Of a stretch of DNA of 64,000 bases, positions 51,601 to 57,111 are shown one piece after another. The DNA comes from CAZCVI01 sp964502145. Lineage in GTDB: Bacteria > Acidobacteriota > Aminicenantia > UBA2199. The translations under genes and the position numbers were made by a program. The DNA is taken from assembly GCA_964502145.1 (NCBI GenBank), contig CAZCVI010000006.1, positions 130,809 to 194,808 of the forward strand. The letters run 5' to 3'. Positions within the stretch are counted from its first letter, which is position 1; every line of letters begins with the position of its first letter. The notes beneath the pieces were generated by a model that was given only the letters and a program-made list of their open reading frames with translations, made no database searches and was not told the DNA's origin.

Positions 51601-53693
51601 TAAGCCAGCTCTCCATCACCCAGGATGATATTATCGCCCAATCCGCCTCCGCTGGTTTTGATATCTCTGTATGGCAATACCTCGTCACCCTTATTGTGGG
51701 TGGGAGCACGTTTGTTATTGATAAAGAAGTCGTGCTCGAACCCCTCGAATTCTTACATGTGCTTCGCCAGGGGAAAGTCACCATTATGCAATCTGTCCCT
51801 TCATTAATTACTGTTTTTCTTGATGTTGTCGCCTCCGAAATTCATAAAGCATGTCCTCGCTTAAGATGGTTGGTTTCCATTGGTGAACACATCACCCCCA
51901 TGCTTGCCAGGAAGTGGTATGAACAATTCCCCCACGTTAAAATATTAAATGGTTACGGCCCCACCGAGGCTTCCGATAACATCACCCATCATGTCATCCA
52001 CGAAATCCCCCCAGAAACCCAACTCACTATTCCTATTGGTAAGCCCCTTCAGAATTACCATATCTACATCCTCGACCCCAATTTATCCTTGTGTCCCGTT
52101 GGCGTCCGCGGAGAAATTTGTACCGCTGGTATCGGCGTCGGTAAAGGGTACTGGAAAGATGCAGAAAAAACCGCGTACTCGTTTATTCCCAATCCATTTA
52201 TCCATGAGATCAATGATCCCGATTATAAAACCGTTTATCGTACTGGTGATATCGGTTATTTCACGGCTGATGGTATAGTTGAGTGTTTCGGTAGAATAGA
52301 TAATCAGGTCAAAATCAGGGGTAACCGCATTGAATTGGATGAGATAGAGAACCGCTTGCTGACCCACCCCCAGATCAAAGAGGTTGTGGTGATCGCCAGG
52401 AAAAAAGAAGGCGCAGAAAAGGCGTTGTATGCTTATATTGTCTCCCATGAGTCCCAGAACCCTGATAATCAACTGAATGTTGATTTATTACGCGATTATC
52501 TCGCCGCCAATCTCCCTGATTATATGATCCCCTCGTTTTTCATTAAAATTGAAAAGATTCCCGTCACCCCCAATGGGAAAATGGATCGTAAAGCATTGGT
52601 CCGCATTGGTGAGTCCCTTTATGCCGATATTGAATATATTCCCCCTTCCACCCCTATGGAATTAATACTTGAACAAATATGGAAGGACGCCCTTAAAGTC
52701 GAGAGGGTTAGTATTTATGATGATTTTTTTGAATTGGGGGGCAATTCCTTGACCGCTATTGTCGTCATTTCTGCTCTCAAAAAAGCCATTCTTAACGCAT
52801 CTTTAATTGATATCATCACCAATCCTAAATTCAAGGAACAAGCGTTGATCCTCCAGACAAAAAACATGCCAAGCGAATCCCATGAAGATGTTGCCAATAA
52901 TGAGGAAACCCAGTTACTCGCTAAATTGGTATGCATTGAAAAATTAAACAAGGGTCATAATGATAGAAATATATTTATCCTTCATCCCTTGCATGGCATG
53001 GTCAACCAATATGTGCCACTGGCTATATTATTGGAAAAAAAATTCAATGTTTATGGAATCCAGGCGAAGGGAGTAAATCCCCGCATCCCCGTTTCTTTAG
53101 CTCCAGGGGAAATGATAACCGATTACCTGGAGGAAATTCTGACTGTGCAAAAAATGGGACCTTATATTATTGCAGGCCACTGTATTGGCGCTTTTATTGG
53201 CTATGAAGTCGTGCGCAGGTTGGAGGTTCTCGGGCACACCGTGGAAAAATTAATTTTTCTTGATCATTATCCCTTTATGAAAGATCGTCCGCTCAGACGA
53301 ATCCGCTTGATGGAACACTTCCCTTCTTTTCAGCGTTCTGCCCTGTCTAATTATGACAAACATTTTAAAAAAATACCCATCCCCGCCAATATTACCGTGG
53401 GTTTGGACATTGATGACCCCCGGGTTACCAGTGCGGAAAAGGAGTCACGCAAGCAGAATGTAGAATCCCAACTCAAGCGTCTGGGTAACAATGTGATGTC
53501 ACCCGGTATTATTCATGCCCCCATGTTGATGACCCAAGCTATAAATGGCCTGTATCAGACTCTTACCGCCGAGGATTTTAAATGTATGACCAAAAGCAAA
53601 ACCGATGTAATTAAAACTCCCGGCGATCATGATTCCATTTTTGCATCACCCGACGTTGAGGAATTGGCAAAGTTGATTATAAACCATGTCTGA
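37860..53693 (+). CDS. Giant NRPS, A-PCP of module 9 and modules 10-13 with terminal thioesterase
   Basis: 5,277 aa, starting 2 nt after the stop of the first NRPS (TAACATG) with a good Shine-Dalgarno. Domain order: A9-PCP9; C10-A10-PCP10; C11-A11-PCP11; C12-A12-PCP12; C13-A13[MT inserted]-PCP13-TE. First His of HHxxxDG: 725, 1755, 2771, 3803. PCP Ser: 545, 1582, 2598, 3623, 4963 (GGNS). A-domain TSGS/TTG starts: 153, 1185, 2209, 3236, 4556. The terminal TE (about 5010-5277) has Cys5108 in GHCIG in place of Ser, with Asp5135 and His5257. It completes the assembly line begun by the upstream gene, and the two should be co-transcribed. There is no docking-domain-like helix: the protein starts almost directly in A9, so the contact must be with C9. 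Confidence 0.97.
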   Translation: MLINKFVEQVSQTPQAIAIKTPQQEFTYEALNRYATLITHAILNTSSTLPPNGTVGLLFNHGAPMIAALLGVLKAGMVYVPLAPDYPLQRLTYMVTDAQISCLLTDAANETIAITLAQENNIPYLNIDAIKTETLPVEITEIPTNPLAYIIYTSGSTGHPKGVLQTQENVYYYVRNWIRIFSIIPSDRLTLISSFSHDGAQQDIYAALLTGATLYPFSLKRDQNAGSIELSQFLIHEQITLWHSVPSLYHYFANTLTGNEHFPLLRFIILGGEPVLTHHVFLFQKYFPHSSLANVYGQTESSVSSIWLARPDTPVDKITIGTPLDRTTIFLINTLGKEAEPLETGEIVVASPHVSPGYWHDENASEKVFTHDPKFGTLYWTGDLGCLLLNGQIEFLGRRDSQIKIRGYRIELREIESLLLQHKAIQEAAVTARKDAAGDWFIVAYLITKPTVQITVHQWREYVGNSLPDYMIPSYFVPMERFPLTTSNKIDRKALPDPEIGNLPDYIPPTTDTQLALTRIWAEVLTLPADKIGIHTNFFELGGHSLKAVALTLKIHKQFNAKVPLEEVFKRVTIQEQALYIETANKELFLSVAPAEKRSFYPLSAAQKRLYFLQNMEETSTGYNMPRVMQLEGEVHIDRLQDTFNMLIKRHDVFRTSFFMYQETPVQRVEDHVEWAIVYQDIATESIDKSINAFIRPFDLSHAPLLRVVLLRLAEDAHLFLVDMHHIISDGTSMGLLIKEFMVLYEARPLPDLQLHYQDYAVWENQRQAEITQQQAYWLTQFADEIPVLELPLDYPRPLLQQFAGNSLHFIVDTPSTNALNTLALQQGSTLYVVLLALYNVFLAKICNQDIIAIGTPTAGRRHVDLEKVIGMFVNTLVLKNNPADSKSLTFFLAEVKSNTLSAFANQDYQYDALVETVVKTRDTSRNPLFDTMFTLQNQEIPAIENPALKLTYYPYQRQTTQFDLTLICVEGTNQLGFTFEYSTALFKEETIQRFSHYFQKAISSLLANSDETISGIEIISLAEKEQVLFIFNHTEAAYPSEKTIHHLFTQQADRTPNHIALIGETNRENQLTYSQLNKNSNQLANVLIGQGILPGSIVAIMVERSIEMVIGILSILKSGAAYLPIDPQCPEDRKQFMLTDSAATLLLTKPFIQESTPITHVTPIIPITPITPITPTNPAYIIYTSGTTGKPKGVIISHQSVVNRMQFVKDTYHLDAHDVVLQKTSFTFDVSVCELFRWILPGATLCLLPTAGENQPEIILDTIVKNKVTTIDFVPSALKVFLELLTTAQAIHTCFSLRWVFIGAEVVRPELVDMFYTLMDPLAVQLINAYGPTEATVDVTAYFCSPHASVDNVPIGKPMANTRVFILNRAQVMQPIGIPGELCIAGDCLALGYLNHPELTANSFEGMSTTLEKVYHTGDSARWMMDGNIQFLGRMDHQVKIRGFRIEIGEIENRLLTHPQIKEAVVLARTDDAGDITLVAYFVTQHSLTDTQLRAYLGHYLPDYMIPAVFVPLETIPLTPSGKVDRRALPVPETKASGVYIAPRDDIEEQLVLIWCHILNRDPLLNPIGIDDNFFHLGGHSLKATALTFRIHKALHVKIPLAEVFKNPTIRGFAQYIKHAGGEQFNPIEPVEKKEYYPVSSPQKRLYFLQRFDETSTAYNLPQMIKLAGTSEPDKIAATFTSLIERHESLRTSFFMLHKEPMQRVHDVVSFTMPKHRAPVQEFVRPFDLALAPLLRVEWVYSTDHESFLMVDIHHIIADGTSMGLLFKEFMDLYEARHLVALQLHYKDYAEWEHARHNPLGQQEAYWLAEFKDEIPLLDLPLDYPRPKIKSFAGSVLQFNLDSTHTHALNQLALQQGLTLFMVLLAIYNIFLAKICNQEMILVGTPTAGRSHADLEHIIGMFINTLVLKNKPTRSKSLLSFCSEVKTNTLVAFANQDFQYEELVEKVMQYRDVSRTPLFDTMFVLQNADIPTIENSVLKLEPLSIQQHTSKFDLTLVCIEVGQQLSCIFEYSTAIFKPETIHRFSNYFHHVVSSLLANPKGFIADIELISSEEKHRILFQFNAASLGYPEQKTIHQLFAEQSERTPDHIAIIGPKNGACQLTYHELNQKSNQLAHLLIEKGICPDTIVAIMANRSIEMIIGILGILISGAAYLPIDPNYPEDRKQFMLTDSAATILLTTQFIQEAIPITPITPIPLITPTNLAYIIYTSGSTGKPKGVMVEHCSIFNTIYYRMQEYKMRPHHRALQLFSFVFDGFLTSFFTPVVSGASVVLLSEDEVKDMACIAEIILTKDITHFICVPSLYRWLLETATANELSCLKVVTLAGEQVQPDLVEKSKQLFPLLELVNEYGPTESSVLTSIHRNIQPDTVISIGKPIVNTKIFIMDKDNHFLPIGIPGQLIISGSGLARGYLNNPQLTHHSFFSLSTSSTKFYQTGDLARWLPDGRIQFLGRMDQQVKIRGFRIEPGEIENLLLKHNQIRDVVVVVTGEEISDKSLVAYFVADTEFSGTELSDYLLLSLPDYMIPLYFVPVEKIPRTLSGKIDQRALPGPEAHITDCYIAPRNEIEKNLLDIWYDILSKNPMENPIGMNDNFFLLGGHSLKATYLASRIHKAFAVKIPLAEIFNKPTISGIAQYIASAAGEKYTGIKPVEQKEYYPLSSAQKRLFFLQQMDKNATVYNISSAWNLEGVIDKPNFEKCLAQLIHRHQSFRTGFEIINDEPVQRIFDPVVFEIQYYQSAHAPFIRPFDLSQAPLLRIGLEKIAEEKHILWVDMHHIISDGESMGILVQEFASFFAGTQLPPLSLQYKDYAAWQSAQKTSQTLWEQETFWLEEFAEEFPLLDLPTDFVRPTVQSFAGDDLPFEIDLKIVDSLKAMASQVEATPYIVLLACYTIFLAKISNQEDIVVGTPTAGRRHADLENIIGMFVNTLAIRNYPVAEKRFIDFLQEVRERTLNAFDNQDYQYEDLVEKVTTTRDLSRNPLFDTMFVLQNMNIQNIETPGLKFIPWSQENKTAKFDLTLTAIEVGETMAFNFQYSTQLFTRETIQRLITYFISTLSAIVNNRETTLSNIQIISSEEKQRILYDFNNTVVKYPANKTIHQLFTEQCERTPAHIAIIGSKNIECQLTYTELNKKSDQLAHILIEKGVLPDTIVAIMVERSIEMIIGILGILKSGGAYLPIAPDYPEDRKQFMLSDSAASILLTQQFIQESTPLTPITPVTHVTPITPVTHITPTNLAYIIYTSGSTGRPKGVMVTHQNVVRLVKNTNYIEFVPGDCLLQTGALEFDASTFEIWGVLLNGLKLLIVDKETLLTTEKLKVSIQKNDVCTMWMTAPLFNQILQADSSVFVGLKNLLVGGDVLSPSHISRLRSQYSHLNVINGYGPTENTTFSTTFLIQREYNLNIPIGKPISNSTVYILDKTNHLSPIGLPGELVVGGDGLARGYLNNPQLTHDKFLSLSIPSYIIYKTGDLARWLPDGNIEFLGRIDQQVKIRGFRIELGEIENQLAKHPQIKNSVVIAHTDESGDKNLAAYFVADTPLTHTQLRAYLLKNLPAHMIPSSFTRLDQIPLTPSGKVNPRALPKPKILNHTHTYHPPDDTIQQTLVDIWANILKIAPHKIGIEDNFFELGGHSLRATVMISKVHQSFNVEMPLEHFFKNPRISHMSVYLQNAQKSSFADINPVELMEYYPQSSAQKRLFFLEHFENIGATYNMPMTIILQEKIDKKKLESTINALIVRHETLRTSFFLLGNQAVQKVYPTLNFKLEEVPADAKPVAEIVNEFIRPFDFTHPPLLRVGIAELPEQKMVLLFDMHHIVSDGTSMGVLLNDFTALFKDQELPPLKVQYKDFSIWQNNLFHTHKIFTQKQYWLDIYADIAGIPKLDMPTDYPRPAVFNFQGDNYFFTLRGEDIVRLKQFSLRHNATTFMVLLAVYNALLFKYTGQEDIIIGCDIAGRPHIDLQPIIGMFVNELPLRNHPEGHKCFNEFLNEVKKTSIKAFENQDYQFEELVDSLNTQRDPSRNPIFDAHFTCRNEEATPPVNESMAMVPYKFENPTAKFDLSIDAFERAYGLDFRFEYYTKIFNKNTIQSLSRHFLKILKEVLEKPHLSLYQIDMMEKEEKQHILFDFNKTNKEVVRDKCYTQLFEHQVDKTPHRIAIRHKNESLSYQELDNQANRLANYLRYEKNIRPNHLVGIWMNRSIYFLISILGIMKAGAAYIPIETTLPDERVKKIINNAEIGLVITEEKLSHRANRLQWECPTFHSFLIIDGDNSYVLDKDEDILLKSAAELWNYVGETASDDITGGGWLTSYTGEPFTSEEMAEYTDNTLKKLTPLLHKAMRVLEIGCASGLTMYSLAPKVGFYYGTDLSPAIIEKNKQRLLAGHYDNITLAALPAHQIDQITQKEFDLVIINSVIHTFQGHNYLRYVLQKVVPLMAEKAYLFLGDLMDQDLKQDLIQEMKNFKQANPEKNYKTKVNWSQELFVSRSFLEDIMADNPVIKHVQFSNKIHTIPNELTKFRYDALLTVDKSSSTPSQGNKKHKYQDGRSFLKQFAINRTPMPATPDDLAYVIYTSGSTGQPKGVLIHQLGMINHLYAKISQLSITQDDIIAQSASAGFDISVWQYLVTLIVGGSTFVIDKEVVLEPLEFLHVLRQGKVTIMQSVPSLITVFLDVVASEIHKACPRLRWLVSIGEHITPMLARKWYEQFPHVKILNGYGPTEASDNITHHVIHEIPPETQLTIPIGKPLQNYHIYILDPNLSLCPVGVRGEICTAGIGVGKGYWKDAEKTAYSFIPNPFIHEINDPDYKTVYRTGDIGYFTADGIVECFGRIDNQVKIRGNRIELDEIENRLLTHPQIKEVVVIARKKEGAEKALYAYIVSHESQNPDNQLNVDLLRDYLAANLPDYMIPSFFIKIEKIPVTPNGKMDRKALVRIGESLYADIEYIPPSTPMELILEQIWKDALKVERVSIYDDFFELGGNSLTAIVVISALKKAILNASLIDIITNPKFKEQALILQTKNMPSESHEDVANNEETQLLAKLVCIEKLNKGHNDRNIFILHPLHGMVNQYVPLAILLEKKFNVYGIQAKGVNPRIPVSLAPGEMITDYLEEILTVQKMGPYIIAGHCIGAFIGYEVVRRLEVLGHTVEKLIFLDHYPFMKDRPLRRIRLMEHFPSFQRSALSNYDKHFKKIPIPANITVGLDIDDPRVTSAEKESRKQNVESQLKRLGNNVMSPGIIHAPMLMTQAINGLYQTLTAEDFKCMTKSKTDVIKTPGDHDSIFASPDVEELAKLIINHV
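39611..42725 (+). other. NRPS module 10: C-A-PCP
   Basis: C10 HHIISDG at residue 725; A10 TSGTTG at 1185; PCP10 S1582. The code by eye is D-V-C-D-F-G-A-V-D-K. D278 and the VD pair recall Glu/Gln codes (for example DAQDLGVVDK), but too many positions differ to assign. Thr-Pro-Ile repeat at 41328-41390. Confidence 0.83.
41328..41390 (+). repeat. In-frame 9-bp repeat in A10
   Basis: Seven units (ACTCCCATT, ACTCACGTA, ATTCCCATT and similar) encoding TPITHVTPIIPITPITPITPT. Confidence 0.85.
42726..45775 (+). other. NRPS module 11: C-A-PCP, Tyr-like code
   Basis: C11 HHIIADG at residue 1755; A11 TSGSTG at 2209; PCP11 S2598. The code by eye is D-G-T-C-T-A-E-V-L-K, differing from A4 only at position 278 (C for S). 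Modules 4 and 11 probably load the same or very similar residues. Thr-Pro-Ile repeat at 44418-44462. Confidence 0.85.
44418..44462 (+). repeat. In-frame 9-bp repeat in A11
   Basis: Five units, the shortest of the seven in-gene arrays. Confidence 0.85.
45776..48840 (+). other. NRPS module 12: C-A-PCP, branched-chain-like code
   Basis: C12 HHIISDG at residue 2771; A12 TSGSTG at 3236; PCP12 S3623. The code by eye is D-A-F-M-L-G-G-T-F-K, nearest to Val (DAFWIGGTFK) and other branched-chain codes. Thr-Pro-Ile/Thr-Pro-Val repeat at 47472-47543. Confidence 0.85.
47472..47543 (+). repeat. In-frame 9-bp repeat in A12
   Basis: Eight units, with a duplicated higher-order block (ACTCCCATA-ACTCCTGTT-ACTCACGTA / ATA), suggesting recent expansion. 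Confidence 0.85.
50640..51400 (+). other. SAM-dependent methyltransferase domain inserted in A13
   Basis: Residues about 4261-4514. SAM-binding motif I VLEIGCASG (V4327-G4335), then the acidic strand end GTDLS and IINSVIHTF. It sits between A-domain motifs a2 and a3, the same slot as the rSAM unit in A2. MT domains in NRPS usually sit between a8 and a9; a2-a3 insertions are known but less common. It probably methylates N (or a side-chain atom) of residue 13. Confidence 0.88.
52890..53693 (+). other. Type I thioesterase domain with Cys nucleophile
   Basis: Residues about 5010-5277. Alpha/beta-hydrolase order: IFILHPLHG oxyanion strand, nucleophile elbow AGHCIGA (C5108), FLDHYP (D5135) and GDHDSIF (H5257). 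The nucleophile-to-Asp distance (27 residues) matches SrfA-C TE (Ser80/Asp107), so the Cys is in the catalytic position. Cys TEs are a minority in NRPS and are linked to unusual release chemistry in some pathways. Releases a linear, cyclic or lactone/thioester product; which one cannot be told. Confidence 0.88.
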
Positions 53694-53768
53694 GGCACGA
53701 TTGGAAACTAGTAAATTGGTTGCAACCAAAATTAAAATAATAAAATTGCAGAATCTTCATGTTTTAAC

Positions 53769-53797
53769 TTGATGATTGTATCAGTCTCTGGTATAAT
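53769..53797 (+). promoter_or_regulatory. Promoter TTGATG-17-TATAAT
   Basis: -35 TTGATG at 53769-53774 and -10 TATAAT at 53792-53797 preceded by CTGG; ideal 17-bp spacer. Leader of about 30 nt to ATG 53836. Confidence 0.7.
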
Positions 53798-53835
53798 TAA
53801 AAATTAATTTATTTAAATTAATGGAAAATTAAAAA

Positions 53836-55029
53836 ATGAAGCGATTTTTAAGAATGGCAACACGGTTGATTATGAAACAATTCGGTATAGTGACAGTATT
53901 AATAGTATTGATTATGACTCTTGCCTGTTCCTCTGGGAAAGATCATAATTCCAATGAAACCTACAATTTCAGCACATTTAAAGTAAAAAGGCCAGCCATA
54001 TCCCATTTTTCGGAATGTGGTGAGATCAAAAAAGGAATTAAACTTGAGACATCCGATAAGTCTGTTTTTGGTTCCATTGGTCGACTGCTAATAGATAAAA
54101 AAACCGGCGATATACTGATTGGTGATTTCGATTCCAAAAAAATGGTGCTCCGCTTCAACCAAGAGGGGAGATTTTTGACCACGTATGGCAAAATTGGAAA
54201 TGGACCACAAGAATATCAAAGATTAATTGATTTCGGTATAGCTGATAATGGTGATATCATTCTTTTAGCCAGCCCTAAATTAATAAAATTCTCCAGTTCC
54301 GGAACTTTTTTGCTTGAAAAAAAACTGGACATTGGTGCTCATAATATTGAAATTATTAAGGAAAAAATTTATTTGTCAGTTTTTCACTATCGGAATAAAC
54401 GTAGAGAAAAAAAAGCCATACAAATGTATGATTTATTCTTGACCAATATTGGGGGAATTGGTCAATACGAAGAACGCTTTGAAAAATATGTGTTTTCAGG
54501 TAGCAGAACTATTGCGTCCAGTCAAAACCTTCTTTATTTTACCGATTCGTATGACCTTGGCTTGAACACCTATGATCTCACCACCCAAAAAATCTCTCAT
54601 CTCAGAATTCCTAACAATAATTCTGTTCTTGATTCCGTCTGGGAAAAGAAACATTTTATTGAAGCAGACATGACCGAGATTAAAAAACGGTTGAATTTTT
54701 TTTCAATAATTTTCCCCATGGAAAACAATCTAATTCTGTCTGAAAACCATCGGGAAAAAAAAGTATTTGACTTATGGCGCTTAAACCTTGAAAAAAAGGA
54801 AGCTATCATTTATTCCAATTTCTGCTTTTATAAAAAAAAGGAAGGAAAGGAAAAAAAGCAATTGTTTTTCAGCCAAATTGCCGGTACAGATAAAAATACT
54901 GTGATTGCAGTTTTTTTTGACCCGGAGGACTTTAATAAATATAAAAATGATTACCCCGCGTTGAAAGATATCGAATTCAAATTTGACGACAACCCCATTC
55001 TAGCCTTCTATGAGTTCAATGAAAAATGA
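53836..55029 (+). CDS. 6-bladed beta-propeller lipoprotein (paralogue 1)
   Basis: 397 aa. The N-terminus is a lipoprotein signal with lipobox TLAC at C31, followed by SSGKD. The start at 53836 is kept because the DNA around it (AAAAATGAAGCGATTTT) is the same as at the paralogue 55766; an internal ATG at 53872 would give the usual 18-residue signal. The body fits the 6-bladed beta-propeller/NHL-like family: FGSIGRLLIDKKTGDILIGD, VLRFNQEGRF and the hallmark KIGNGPQEY, ending in ILAFYEFNEK. Its stop overlaps the redoxin start (ATGA), so the two are coupled. Probable periplasmic, lipid-anchored protein of unknown ligand. No visible link to the NRPS beyond proximity. Confidence 0.85.
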   Translation: MKRFLRMATRLIMKQFGIVTVLIVLIMTLACSSGKDHNSNETYNFSTFKVKRPAISHFSECGEIKKGIKLETSDKSVFGSIGRLLIDKKTGDILIGDFDSKKMVLRFNQEGRFLTTYGKIGNGPQEYQRLIDFGIADNGDIILLASPKLIKFSSSGTFLLEKKLDIGAHNIEIIKEKIYLSVFHYRNKRREKKAIQMYDLFLTNIGGIGQYEERFEKYVFSGSRTIASSQNLLYFTDSYDLGLNTYDLTTQKISHLRIPNNNSVLDSVWEKKHFIEADMTEIKKRLNFFSIIFPMENNLILSENHREKKVFDLWRLNLEKKEAIIYSNFCFYKKKEGKEKKQLFFSQIAGTDKNTVIAVFFDPEDFNKYKNDYPALKDIEFKFDDNPILAFYEFNEK

Positions 55030-55688
55030 AACTTCCAATCATAAATTCGCCTGTTATGAAATATATGAAGGTCGCCGCCATCATTCTTGGACTGCTGATT
55101 GCCGTTATTGCCATTCGAAACAAGATTCAACTCGACCGATGCACCAGAGATTGCCACATTGCAAAAGAAACACTTGTTAACACCAAAGAAACCAATACCA
55201 AAATAGAAGAAGCATTAATCCAAGCCCAATATGCAGCCATGATTCATCTGGGAACCACCATCAAATTGGTAAATATGAAAAAAATATTCCCGGCTTCCTC
55301 CAATCCTGAGGAGGCCTTACCGGGGAAACATCCCAAGCTATTGCTGGTATTCAGTGAATTGAGTTGCAATGTTTGCCAAGATGAGGAAACAAGGTTTGGA
55401 GTCAGTATTGCCAATGAATATGGACCCGAATTTGTGATGGCTGTCGTGTATGCCACAAACCGGCAGTATGTTGGCAGTTATGTCCGCTTGAATCAGATCA
55501 ATTTTCCTGTTTTTTATTGCCAAGATGAATCTTTCATGAAAGAAAACGGTATAAAAAATACCCCTATGATTTTTGTCCTTGATGAAGAAAACCGAGTGAT
55601 TGCATCCAATTTCCCTTTGCCAGGCCATTTAGAATATTCCGAGCCTATCCACCGATTTTGTTATCACTATTTTAATAAGAGCAAGTAA
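55026..55688 (+). CDS. Membrane-anchored thioredoxin-like protein
   Basis: 220 aa, start overlapping the previous stop by 4 nt. One N-terminal membrane segment (residues about 14-28, KVAAIILGLLIAVIAI), a short coiled stretch rich in Thr/Lys/Glu, then a thioredoxin-like fold: LLLVFSELSCNVCQDEE with a C114-x-x-C117 pair, and KNTPMIFVLDEENRV with the cis-Pro loop (NTP). The CxxC is placed like that of peroxiredoxin/TlpA-type redoxins. It probably acts outside the cytoplasm on disulfides together with the co-transcribed lipoprotein. A truncated second copy lies at 56920. Confidence 0.8.
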   Translation: MKLPIINSPVMKYMKVAAIILGLLIAVIAIRNKIQLDRCTRDCHIAKETLVNTKETNTKIEEALIQAQYAAMIHLGTTIKLVNMKKIFPASSNPEEALPGKHPKLLLVFSELSCNVCQDEETRFGVSIANEYGPEFVMAVVYATNRQYVGSYVRLNQINFPVFYCQDESFMKENGIKNTPMIFVLDEENRVIASNFPLPGHLEYSEPIHRFCYHYFNKSK

Positions 55689-55765
55689 AAAAATGGTTCT
55701 TTCTCAAATGGAGTGGCAGGATATTGTTTTAGGTACACTGATATACATCAAAAAGAGGTAAAAAA

Positions 55766-56923
55766 ATGAAGCGATTTTGCGCTCTACCCATACTTATTGC
55801 TATATTAATGACGTTGCACTGCTCATCCGGGAAAAACCAATCATCCGATGAAGTCATGGATTTTGATACATTTAAAGTAAAAAGGGTTGACCTTACTCAT
55901 TTCTCTCAATGTGGTACGATCAAAAAGGTAATTAAACTAGAAACCAATGACAACTCCGCTTTTGGTTCTATTTCTCGCTTGATCATAGATAAAAAAACCG
56001 GAGATATTCTGATTTTGGATACAGAATCAAGAAGAATGGTCCTGCGCTTTAATAAAGAGGGGAAATACTTGATCAGTTACGGAAAAATTGGAAATGGACC
56101 TTCAGAATATCAAGATTTATATGACTTTTGTCAGACAGAGAATGGTGATATTATCCTGTTAACCTCCCATAAACTTATCAAACTCTCCAGTACCAATGTT
56201 CTTCTGCTTGAAAAAAGAGTGAACATTAGTTCTAGTAAGATTGAAACGATTAGGGATAAGTTGTTTGTGTTGATGATAAACGATCAATCAAACCAGAAAG
56301 AAAAACATGCCATTGAGGTTTATGACTTATTCTTCTCCAATATCGGCGGCATCGGTCAACACGACTCGCGTTTTGAAAAATATATATTTTTGGCTAACAA
56401 TAAGATTGCCACCCGTCGTAACCAGTTGTTTTATTCCCATGGATATGATTTTCAATTGAATATTTACGATTCCAACTCCCAGAAACTTTCACGACTTCGA
56501 ATTCCTAGCAATAATTCGGCACTAGATGCGGTGTGGGGAAAAAAGAATTTTACAGAAGCAGACCGGACTACAATTAAAGGGCGATTGCATTTCTTTTTAT
56601 ATATCTTTCCAATGGAAGACGATCTGCTGCTATATGAAATATGCAAAGATGAAAATATATATTCCATCTGGCGTTTAAACCTTGAAAAGAAAGAAGCTAT
56701 TATTTATTCCTATTTTTGCTTTAATAAAAACTGGCAAGTCAAAGACCAAAATCAATTACGTTTCGAAGGTATTCTCGGTGCCTATGATAAGGGATTTATT
56801 GCCGCTTTTTTCGATGCCGAAGAATTTAATAAATATAAAAATGATTACCCCGCGTTGAAGGATATCGAATTCAACCTGGACGACAACCCCATCCTAGCCT
56901 TCTATGAATTCAATGAAAAATAA
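55766..56923 (+). CDS. 6-bladed beta-propeller lipoprotein (paralogue 2)
   Basis: 385 aa. Lipobox TLHC at C19 (MKRFCALPILIAILMTLHC), Shine-Dalgarno AGAGG at 55754-55758. Aligns end to end with the protein at 53836, including FKVKR, FGSISRLIIDKKTGDIL, KIGNGPSEY and the identical C-terminus FYEFNEK. It arose by tandem duplication of the lipoprotein-redoxin pair; its own redoxin partner survives only as a remnant (56920-56991). The conserved reading frame argues that the gene itself is still used. Confidence 0.85.
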   Translation: MKRFCALPILIAILMTLHCSSGKNQSSDEVMDFDTFKVKRVDLTHFSQCGTIKKVIKLETNDNSAFGSISRLIIDKKTGDILILDTESRRMVLRFNKEGKYLISYGKIGNGPSEYQDLYDFCQTENGDIILLTSHKLIKLSSTNVLLLEKRVNISSSKIETIRDKLFVLMINDQSNQKEKHAIEVYDLFFSNIGGIGQHDSRFEKYIFLANNKIATRRNQLFYSHGYDFQLNIYDSNSQKLSRLRIPSNNSALDAVWGKKNFTEADRTTIKGRLHFFLYIFPMEDDLLLYEICKDENIYSIWRLNLEKKEAIIYSYFCFNKNWQVKDQNQLRFEGILGAYDKGFIAAFFDAEEFNKYKNDYPALKDIEFNLDDNPILAFYEFNEK

Positions 56924-56991
56924 AACTTCCAATCTTAAATTCGCCCGTTATGAAATATATGCAGGTCACCGCCATCATTCTTGGACTGCTG
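56920..56991 (+). pseudogene. Truncated remnant of a duplicated redoxin gene
   Basis: 72 bp aligning without gaps to the first 24 codons of the redoxin gene at 55026 (through GGACTGCTG). The start codon has changed from ATG to ATA, and the homology ends in TAATAAGG directly before a TGGAC-family repeat (56998). Only a 14-residue internal peptide could be made. The remainder of the gene is gone. Confidence 0.85.
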
Positions 56992-56997
56992 TAATAA

Positions 56998-57055
56998 GGT
57001 TTTTGGAAGTCCAGATAGTCCAGATGGTCCAGTAAGTCCAGATAGTCCAGAAATT
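56998..57055. repeat. TGGAC-family element, copy 4 (half element)
   Basis: Five tandem AGTCCAGAT-type 9-bp units (57008-57052) in one orientation only; no inverse arm. The left edge AGGTTTTTGGAAGTCCAG matches the right half of copy 3. It abuts the redoxin remnant. Confidence 0.75.
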
Positions 57056-57111
57056 TGCCAGTACACTTAGGCAGCCCAAAAATCAAAAATAATCCAAACA
57101 CCCCCAATCCA

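Larger units (their letters stand above)
48841..53693 (+). other. NRPS module 13: C-A[MT]-PCP-TE
   Basis: C13 HHIVSDG at residue 3803. A13 runs normally to a2 (KAGAAYIPIETTLPDERV, about 4200), is interrupted by a methyltransferase, and resumes at LAYVIYTSGSTG (4556). The code by eye is D-I-W-Q-V-I-G-D-N-K; unassigned. PCP13 has GGNS (S4963). The thioesterase follows. Confidence 0.87.

Noticed and set aside
53836..55688. Lipoprotein-redoxin pair as part of the NRPS pathway
   Set aside because: It has its own promoter (53769-53797) and a tandem paralogue; nothing but proximity links it to peptide synthesis.
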